Assembly: GCA_964608735.1 (NCBI GenBank) | Contig: CAZSPL010000247.1 | Coordinates: 1-5,066, forward strand | Reading direction: 5' to 3' | DNA length: 5,066 nucleotides | Source: CAZSPL01 sp964608735 | Lineage (GTDB): Bacteria; JAJVIF01; JAPKYR01; CAZSPL01 | In this document: in pieces, positions 1 to 5,066 of the stretch | Layout of the letters: each line of letters opens with the position of its first letter | Position numbering within the stretch: position 1 is the stretch's first letter | The notes under the pieces: model-generated | Database searches by the model: none | Seen by the model: the letters and a program-made list of their open reading frames with translations, nothing else | What the model was told of the DNA's origin: nothing | Translations under genes and position numbers: made by a program

Positions 1-82
1 ACTTCATGCGGAAGAAGACATAATGAAATATTGTGTGATTACTCATGTTTATAAATAAGTTTGGGCGGTATATCGAAAAACC

Positions 83-88
83 AGGAGG
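83..88 (+). promoter_or_regulatory. Shine-Dalgarno site of the response regulator gene
   Basis: A perfect AGGAGG lies 5 bases before the ATG at 94. It decides the start: the reading frame stays open upstream to a TTG at 61, but that codon has no such site, and the 11 extra residues it would add do not belong to the receiver domain, which in this family begins within a few residues of its first beta strand. Confidence 0.85.
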
Positions 89-93
89 ATCAA

Positions 94-777
94 ATGACCA
101 GGATACTTATAATCGAAGACGAACTCGACATGCTCACCGGGCTCGAGCATAACCTCAAGTTCGAGGACTACGAGCCGTTAACCGCGGCGGACGGCAAGCA
201 GGGGCTTGAAAAATGGCAGAAGGAAAGCCCGGACCTCGTGCTTCTCGACCTGATGCTGCCCAAGATGTCGGGGCTCGACGTGCTGAAGAAAATGCGCGCC
301 GCCGGGGATAAAACCCCCGTCATCATCCTGACCGCCAAGGGACTCGAAACCGACAAGGTTATCGGGTTGGAGCTCGGGGCGGACGATTATCTGACAAAGC
401 CGTTCGGCCTGAGGGAATTGCTTGCGCGCATCAAGGCAGTGCTTCGGCGCACAGTCGGCGAGAAGCCCGCCGGGAGATATACGTTCGATGAATTCACCTT
501 CGATTTTCGTGCGATGGAAGCCTACGACGGCGATGAGCGGATGGAGCTCACCAAGCGGGAATTCGAGATAATGCGCATATTCCTGCGACGTCCGGGCGAA
601 GCGGTAAGCCGCCAGGACTTGATTGCCGAGCTGTGGGAAATCGAGGGGGATTATTATCCGACCACGAGGACCATCGATAATTACATTGTGAAACTGAGGA
701 AGAAACTTCGCGACGACCCGGAGAATCCGCGCTACATCCATACGGTGCACGGCGTGGGATATAAGTTTACGGGATAG
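94..777 (+). CDS. OmpR/PhoB-family two-component response regulator
   Basis: A 227-residue cytoplasmic transcription factor of normal length for the OmpR/PhoB family. Residues 1-119 form a receiver domain: strand 1 is RILIIEDE with the acidic pair E8/D9, the phospho-acceptor is D52 in LVLLDLMLP, the switch residue is T80 in ILTAK, and the conserved lysine is K102 in LTKPF. A short linker (about 120-128) leads to a winged-helix DNA-binding domain (about 129-227) with LTKREFEIM, the recognition-helix region RTIDNYIVKLRKKLR, and the C-terminal hairpin HTVHGVGYKF. All catalytic residues are present, so it should be activated by phosphotransfer from a sensor histidine kinase and then bind DNA as a dimer. 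The kinase is not in the window; it may lie to the left, but the 93 bases before this gene show no recognisable kinase end. The signal and target genes cannot be read from the sequence. Its stop is 8 bases from the stop of the convergent propeller gene. Confidence 0.95.
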   Translation: MTRILIIEDELDMLTGLEHNLKFEDYEPLTAADGKQGLEKWQKESPDLVLLDLMLPKMSGLDVLKKMRAAGDKTPVIILTAKGLETDKVIGLELGADDYLTKPFGLRELLARIKAVLRRTVGEKPAGRYTFDEFTFDFRAMEAYDGDERMELTKREFEIMRIFLRRPGEAVSRQDLIAELWEIEGDYYPTTRTIDNYIVKLRKKLRDDPENPRYIHTVHGVGYKFTG

Positions 778-785
778 ATTAACTT

Positions 786-1754
786 CTACCTGAGCTTGAT
801 GACTTTCAGTCCCGCCCATGAGTCGGCGACGAATGCATAATCGCCAGCGACCGCAACGCTCAAGGCATATTCAGGGGTATCAATTTCATCGATGATGGAA
901 ACCTGCGCGGGGGGATCGATGTCGAGTATCTGCAGGCCGGCTACTCCGCATGTCACATAGGCATATTCCCCGACGACCGCGATATCGGTGGCCCATCCGG
1001 GAAGCTGGATTGAATACACCAGCGATGCTGTCTGCGGCGGGTCTATATCGACAAGCTGAAGGCCGCCGTCGCCGTCGGCAAGCCCGGCGTAGCCGTTAAA
1101 TACCGTTATGCCGCCGAATGCATGCCCCGGCGTCGCGACGGTGATTACCATGACGGGATTTGCCGGCAGCGAAACATTGACGATGTGCAGCCCTTCGGTG
1201 CGGTCGGCGAGGTAAGCATATTCGTCCCTCACCGCGACATCCTTGAGATGCCCCGGGGTATCCACCTCACCGACGATCGCCGCGTCCTCCGGTGGATCCA
1301 CATCGACGATGATCAGTCCCCTGTCGTAGTCCGCGATGTATGCATAGCCGTCCATGACATCGACATCCTCCGGATGCCCGGCGACATCCACAGTCTTAAT
1401 CACCGAAGCGCTTTCGGGCGGGTCGATATCGACGATTCGCAGTCCGTTATCCCAGTCCGCGAGGTAGGCGTAGCCGTCGCCCACGCGCACACCCTTGAGG
1501 TAGCCGCTTATGCCGACTGTTTTCACGATCTCGACATTTTCCGGGTCACTGATATCCATTATATGCAGGCCGCCGGTTCCCGCTGCGACGTAGATGAAAT
1601 CTCCCGAGCGCGTGACGTCGATCGCGTCACCGAGGGTGACGACCGTATCGACGATGCCGGGAATCTCGCCCGGGGTGACCGGTTCGCCGTTTTTACATCC
1701 GTTGAATCCGAGAATGATTATCAGCGCGAAGAGAATAGCGATTTTCTTTAGCAT
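786..1754 (-). CDS. Putative lipoprotein, seven-bladed LVIVD-repeat beta-propeller
   Basis: 322 residues. The N-terminus MLKKIAILFALIIILGFNGC is a classical export signal (charged n-region, long hydrophobic core) ending at C20; FNGC is a loose lipobox (G at -1, but F at -3 and N at -2), so lipid anchoring is likely but unproven. The rest is seven tandem units of about 42 residues beginning near residues 43, 85, 127, 169, 211, 254 and 296. Each has the pattern [G/E]-Y-A-Y-[L/V]-A-D ... G-L-x-I-V-D-I-D-P-P, which is the LVIVD-type propeller repeat. Unit 4 is the most divergent (VNVSLPANP in place of DIDPP) and unit 5 carries one extra residue. The last unit stops after its LKVIKLR strand; the missing strand resembles residues 33-42 near the N-terminus, which suggests ring closure. 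Family members are exported and poorly characterised; ligand binding or surface scaffolding is possible, and no enzymatic motif is visible. GGAAG at 1759-1763 lies 4 bases before the ATG. It is transcribed alone, convergent with the response regulator. Confidence 0.88.
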   Translation of the reverse strand: MLKKIAILFALIIILGFNGCKNGEPVTPGEIPGIVDTVVTLGDAIDVTRSGDFIYVAAGTGGLHIMDISDPENVEIVKTVGISGYLKGVRVGDGYAYLADWDNGLRIVDIDPPESASVIKTVDVAGHPEDVDVMDGYAYIADYDRGLIIVDVDPPEDAAIVGEVDTPGHLKDVAVRDEYAYLADRTEGLHIVNVSLPANPVMVITVATPGHAFGGITVFNGYAGLADGDGGLQLVDIDPPQTASLVYSIQLPGWATDIAVVGEYAYVTCGVAGLQILDIDPPAQVSIIDEIDTPEYALSVAVAGDYAFVADSWAGLKVIKLR

Positions 1755-1787
1755 AAGTCTTCCGCCCCACGTGATTAAGATACATGA

Positions 1788-1816
1788 ACGCTACATATTA
1801 ATTCAAAGCATGTCAA
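1788..1816 (-). promoter_or_regulatory. Probable sigma-70-type promoter of the propeller gene
   Basis: Read on the minus strand, a perfect -35 box TTGACA (1811-1816) is followed after exactly 17 bases by TAGCGT (1788-1793), which keeps the T1, A2 and T6 of a -10 box but is otherwise weak. The spacer is AT-rich. Transcription would begin near 1781, leaving a leader of about 26 bases before the ATG at 1754, which contains the GGAAG ribosome site. The exact -35 match and ideal spacing support the call; the poor -10 limits it. Confidence 0.45.
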
Positions 1817-1927
1817 GCGGGAATTGGCGATAGGCACGCCCATCCTCGAAGACTCGGAGTGAGCGTGGCACCCGGACACGGAAATTGTTTCTTCAGGATG
1901 CCGAGCATGATATATTTTACCCCGGCG

Positions 1928-2818
1928 ATGAGCATTATCAGTGAAATATCGAGCGGGCGGATTATTGTCTCCGACGGCGCGATGGGAACCGAGCTTCAGA
2001 GGCGCGGGCTTCCTCTCGGCAAAAGTCCGGAGCTTTGGAATTTAGAGAATCCCGATGTGGTAAAGCAAATTACCGCCGAATATATCGCCGCCGGTGCGAG
2101 GCTCGTGGAGACGAGCACTTTCGGTGCGAACCGGTATATTCTCCAGAGACACAGGCTCGAAGACAGGCTCCGGGAGATGAACATTGCCGGCATGGCGCTG
2201 GCGCGTCGGGCAATCGATGAATCGGGGGTTGATGAAAAGATTTACCTTTTCGCGTCGCTGGGTCCGACCGGGAAATTTCTCGAACCCCTTGGCGACATGA
2301 CGAGCGGGCAGCTTGCGGATGCGGTTCGCGAGCAGGTTTCGGCGTTTGTGGATTCTGGCGCGGACGGGGTGTGCATCGAGACCATGACCGACATCGCGGA
2401 GACGGAGATTACCCTCGGGGCGGTGAAGGAAGCGGGGCTGGAATGCATCGCGCTCATGTGTTTCGACAAAACGCCGCGGGGATTTTTCACGATGATGGGA
2501 GTGGATATTCCGACGTGCGTGAAGGTTCTCATAGACGCGGGCGCGGATGTGATAGGCTCGGGATGTGGCGGGGGCTGCGCGGAGCATATTGAGATAGCGC
2601 GCCTGATGAGGTCGCTCACGTCGCATCCGATGGCCATACATCCCAACGCCGGTAAGCCGGAGGTCGTCAACGGGGAGATAATCTATCCGGAATCACCGGC
2701 AGTATTTGGCGATGCCGCCCGCGAGCTTGCTCGCATCGGCGCCAATATAATCGGCGGTTGTTGCGGGAGTACGCCGGAGCATATAAGTGCGGTTTGCGGG
2801 GGAGTGGAGTCAGGGTGA
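1928..2818 (+). CDS. Homocysteine S-methyltransferase family protein (single domain)
   Basis: 296 residues, a complete zinc-dependent homocysteine-binding barrel domain of the family shared by BHMT, MmuM and the N-terminal part of cobalamin-dependent MetH. Visible motifs are DGAMGTELQRRG (16-27), ETSTFGAN (61-68), SLGPTG (110-115), IETMTDIAE (150-158), HPNAG (238-242) and GGCCGSTPEHI (276-286). The probable zinc ligands are C213 in GSGCG and C278/C279 in GGCC; the 65-residue spacing equals that of the known ligands in Thermotoga maritima MetH (C207, C272, C273). The product should bind and activate homocysteine as a thiolate and methylate it to methionine. The methyl donor is unknown: there are no folate, cobalamin or activation domains, so it may use S-methylmethionine or betaine, or work with separately encoded corrinoid proteins. 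An extra cysteine, C217, follows the first ligand closely. The start is chosen because the family normally begins about 15 residues before DGAMG; it lacks a clear ribosome site. ATG 1907 (AGGA at 1895-1898, 8-base gap), ATG 1898 and GTG 1859 are in-frame alternatives. The gene stands alone between opposite-strand genes. Confidence 0.9.
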   Translation: MSIISEISSGRIIVSDGAMGTELQRRGLPLGKSPELWNLENPDVVKQITAEYIAAGARLVETSTFGANRYILQRHRLEDRLREMNIAGMALARRAIDESGVDEKIYLFASLGPTGKFLEPLGDMTSGQLADAVREQVSAFVDSGADGVCIETMTDIAETEITLGAVKEAGLECIALMCFDKTPRGFFTMMGVDIPTCVKVLIDAGADVIGSGCGGGCAEHIEIARLMRSLTSHPMAIHPNAGKPEVVNGEIIYPESPAVFGDAARELARIGANIIGGCCGSTPEHISAVCGGVESG

Positions 2819-4891
2819 TGAGTGAATTTCCTGACCGTTGACCACTATAGACATCTCATTAAGTTTTTTAATGGCCTGTTCAGCCCATTGGCGAACCTCG
2901 GGATCGGGATGCTCTTTCAGTTCGCCAAGGATTTCATAATATTCTTCAACCCGGAAAATAAATGTGCCGTTAAAAAAGTAGTCGAATAAATCGTCTTTGC
3001 CGTGGTGGGGCACTTGAATCCCTTCCCTTGAGGCTTCTAAAAACACAGGCACCGAGTAAAGCGCCTCCGGCCCGCATCGCAAGATCATGTCAAGAATAGA
3101 GCGCGCTTGAAACTCATCCTGGGTGAAAAGTGTTTTGATCACCGGGCCGAGCTTCTCAATATTCCTGCAGAACTTCGCTGAATCGGCCGCAAAGAAAAAA
3201 TCCCCGGGGAAATAACTTTCTTTCACACACTGCTCGATTGCGGGAAGAGTAATATCATATTCATCCCCCATCGACAGCAAACTGCAGATGGCCATTCTGC
3301 GCAAGCGCACATTTTCATGGTCCAGGAAGCGGATATAGATATTCTTGAGATCTTCGCGATGCTCGCGCCCCAGGGAGTTTATTATGCCGGGAATATAAAT
3401 CATTATAGAGCTGTCATCTATACTCGCATAGGTTGTCCAGACATCGATCACTCGAATGGGATTCTCGCCTCTGTCAACCAACAGGTGGGCGATGTAATTT
3501 TTATAATCTGGGGACGGTTTTTTAAGCTCTTCCCAAAGCAATCCGGTCATCATCCTCTGCAATTTCCTTCGTTCGAGGGCAACTTTACCGCCATAATATC
3601 TCTTGATGAATTCAGTCTCTTCATCCGGGGTGAGCCTTGATAGAAACACCGGATCGGGATCGCCCAGCAATATAGTGTCGATCCGCTCTTTCACATCAGA
3701 GGGATTATCGTATGCAGCCAAATATTCATCATCGGATTCAAGAAATTTACCCGCGTATGCCCTGAGAGCCTCCTCAGCGGCGTGATGGAGCCGCAAATCA
3801 GTTTCGTCGAGAAGGGCAAGGATGGGTTCGAGGTAGGTATAACTAAGGATAGGGATCAGTTCGAGGCCGACTGAATTAATATTCTGCTTGTATTTCTCAA
3901 CGATAGGCCATAATGATCTCTCGCCCGCCTCTATTATTGCGTGGGTTACCTCCGTTCTCACATCTCCCTTGTAATTGAAATACTCATTGATAAGAAAAAG
4001 CAGGGGACCATCATTTTCTTTGGATAGCTCAATGAATGCCTTAACAGCAGATCGTCTGACTCCTTCATCCCCGTGACGGTATACACTCCAGACAATCGGC
4101 ATCAACCAGCTCTGGTCAGGAGTGATGCTGTCGAGCAGATTGATAAGAGGCTGATAATCGTTGCGCCCATCAGGGTGAGGGGATTCAGCTATAGCGGATT
4201 CGAATCTTCGGGCAAGCTCCCTGTCGCGTATATTGACGGAGAACAGGACTTGGAACGCGATTCGTCGAGCGAGTTGAGACGGACTGTTTAAGTAAACATC
4301 TATCACGGCGGGAATGTATTCTTCAGGAAATTCGAACCCAGCACTTGAACCACGCCCGGGGGTGCTATTGCATTCGATAGCAGATGGAAGCGCTCTTGCG
4401 GCCGCGCAGGCGAGCTGGAAGTCATCCGATCCGAGGGCTTCGACAATTTCAGAGAGGAAATTCGCAGTACCTCCACTGTAAGCTACTGCCGCCCATAGTC
4501 TTTCATCGCCTTGTCCGTTCAAGGCAATATCTCGAAGGATAGGATCTATCTCATCAGTATTAACTGGATAATACCAGGCAAGATAAACGGTTCTCGCCGC
4601 TGTTGCACGAACGAGAGGATCGTCCGTTTGGAGTAATTTATATAATTTGGCTCGTAAATGCCGGTCTGCCCTGATCCTACTTGCGATCTCTATCGAGGCG
4701 GCGTTGCGCTTGAAAGCCGATTCATTAGAGAAATCATCAAACAACTCACCGGTTGACTTCCGCACCGGCTTGAAGAGCTCCCATGAAATAAATCCGAAAA
4801 TGAAGAAGCCGATGATAAAGATGCCGAGGCCGATGAAGGCGGCTCGCAGGATAAGCCGGAACCATTTGAATTTGTGTTTCCCCTTATTCAT
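2810..4891 (-). CDS. Membrane-anchored HEAT-like repeat protein of unknown function
   Basis: 693 residues. A basic N-terminus (K3, K5, K7, K9, R12, R16) precedes one hydrophobic segment at about 13-37 with no lipobox cysteine, so it is probably an uncleaved anchor with the N-terminus inside and the large domain outside the cytoplasm. The rest is alpha-helical with recurring HEAT-like signatures (acidic/proline turn, then V-R-x-x-A): DDPLVRATAARTVYLAW (90-106), SDDFQLACAAARAL (155-168), GDEGVRRSAVKAFIEL (274-289), ENVRLRRMAICSLLSM (526-541) and HPDPEVRQWAEQAIKKL (661-677). The middle (about 380-520) is poorly matched and could hold diverged repeats or another fold. No catalytic motif is evident. 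HEAT solenoids bind proteins, so a scaffold role is inferred, with no partner visible here. The ATG follows AGG (4898-4900) by 6 bases. The last 9 bases overlap the end of the convergent methyltransferase gene. It is visibly less GC-rich than its neighbours (for example 21 G+C in the 60 bases 3961-4020, against 38 in 2401-2460), which may reflect transfer or weak expression. Confidence 0.85.
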   Translation of the reverse strand: MNKGKHKFKWFRLILRAAFIGLGIFIIGFFIFGFISWELFKPVRKSTGELFDDFSNESAFKRNAASIEIASRIRADRHLRAKLYKLLQTDDPLVRATAARTVYLAWYYPVNTDEIDPILRDIALNGQGDERLWAAVAYSGGTANFLSEIVEALGSDDFQLACAAARALPSAIECNSTPGRGSSAGFEFPEEYIPAVIDVYLNSPSQLARRIAFQVLFSVNIRDRELARRFESAIAESPHPDGRNDYQPLINLLDSITPDQSWLMPIVWSVYRHGDEGVRRSAVKAFIELSKENDGPLLFLINEYFNYKGDVRTEVTHAIIEAGERSLWPIVEKYKQNINSVGLELIPILSYTYLEPILALLDETDLRLHHAAEEALRAYAGKFLESDDEYLAAYDNPSDVKERIDTILLGDPDPVFLSRLTPDEETEFIKRYYGGKVALERRKLQRMMTGLLWEELKKPSPDYKNYIAHLLVDRGENPIRVIDVWTTYASIDDSSIMIYIPGIINSLGREHREDLKNIYIRFLDHENVRLRRMAICSLLSMGDEYDITLPAIEQCVKESYFPGDFFFAADSAKFCRNIEKLGPVIKTLFTQDEFQARSILDMILRCGPEALYSVPVFLEASREGIQVPHHGKDDLFDYFFNGTFIFRVEEYYEILGELKEHPDPEVRQWAEQAIKKLNEMSIVVNGQEIHSSP

Positions 4892-4911
4892 GTTGTGCCT
4901 GCTTCAGAAGA

Positions 4912-4950
4912 CCCCCCCTTAATCCCCCCCACGCTAAGGCGTGGGGGGGA
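4912..4950. repeat. G/C-tract palindromic element (REP-like hairpin)
   Basis: A C7 tract (4912-4918), the spacer TTAAT, a second C7 tract (4924-4930), then ACGC, a TAAG loop (4935-4938), GCGT and a G7 tract (4943-4949). Bases 4923-4934 and 4939-4950 form a perfect 12-bp stem with a 4-base loop. The first C7 tract can compete with the second for the same G7 tract, so two alternative stems are possible. It sits 20 bases before the start of the HEAT-like gene, inside its probable leader. No T-run follows the stem on either strand, which argues against an intrinsic terminator. The form resembles dispersed palindromic repeats of many bacterial genomes; copy number cannot be judged from this window. 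Confidence 0.7.
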
Positions 4951-5066
4951 GATAGAACGGAAGGGTTCTCCGAGCGCGTTCGGGATTATCGTTTTGCAAA
5001 AAGTGCCAAGTTTGCGCATTAACACGTTTACTTACTAATGAGATAACCAGAGATAAAGATTCGTTC

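Noticed and set aside
50..55. TATAAA as a possible -10 box for the response regulator gene
   Set aside because: It is well placed for a leader of about 30 bases, but no -35-like hexamer lies at 16-18 bases upstream; the nearest, TTGTGT at 31-36, is only 13 bases away.
1..58. Short open stretch from the left edge ending with TAA at 56-58 (and another ending at 23), possibly the tail of an upstream gene
   Set aside because: Only 19 and 7 codons are visible and neither ends in a recognisable domain motif; chance cannot be excluded.
178..819. Long minus-strand reading frame opposite the response regulator
   Set aside because: It is antisense to a gene with a full set of conserved family residues; its translation has no domain pattern.
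1122..1751. Long plus-strand reading frame opposite the propeller gene
   Set aside because: Its periodic I/V-D-D pattern is only the antisense image of the propeller repeats.
2042..2641. Minus-strand reading frames opposite the methyltransferase gene
   Set aside because: They are rich in H and R, lack any domain signature, and lie against a clearly conserved coding frame.
2809..2835. Inverted repeat GTCAGG / CCTGAC at the convergent junction as a bidirectional terminator
   Set aside because: The stem is only 6 bp with a 15-base loop and no T-run follows on either strand.
4989..5017. Minus-strand TTGGCA plus GATAAT as a promoter for the HEAT-like gene
   Set aside because: Both hexamers are 5/6 matches, but they are only 13 bases apart, too short for a sigma-70 promoter.
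4936..5065. Minus-strand frame open from the right edge to a TAG inside the palindrome
   Set aside because: It runs straight into the C/G-tract hairpin, has a basic, proline-rich tail with no known motif, and looks like chance read-through into a repeat.

Overview
The window is a compact stretch of bacterial chromosome with four complete protein genes and no detectable RNA gene, CRISPR array, transposase or phage gene. The features that point to a Gram-negative-type, probably environmental and poorly studied bacterium are a candidate lipoprotein beta-propeller of LVIVD-type repeats, a membrane-anchored HEAT-like protein that probably faces the periplasm, and a G/C-rich dispersed-type palindrome. 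I cannot name a taxon from the sequence alone.

Layout: (1) 94-777 (+) is an OmpR/PhoB-type response regulator with a clear Shine-Dalgarno; no histidine kinase is in view. (2) 786-1754 (-), convergent with it across 8 bases, encodes a secreted putative lipoprotein that folds as a seven-bladed beta-propeller by repeat count. (3) 1755-1927 is a divergent intergenic region with a credible promoter for the propeller gene. (4) 1928-2818 (+) is a stand-alone homocysteine S-methyltransferase domain with an intact zinc-cysteine triad. (5) 2810-4891 (-) is a 693-residue protein with an N-terminal transmembrane anchor and HEAT-like helical repeats; it overlaps the methyltransferase gene tail-to-tail by 9 bases. 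(6) 4892-5066 is non-coding and carries a strong C7/C7/G7 hairpin that looks like a dispersed palindromic repeat.

Strands alternate (+,-,+,-), so no two genes here can share an operon, and the window gives no evidence that the four work in one pathway. Base composition drops in the HEAT-like gene relative to its neighbours. I did not find a convincing new multi-gene system; the most open-ended items are the HEAT-like protein, the palindrome, and the single-domain methyltransferase with an additional cysteine beside its zinc site.
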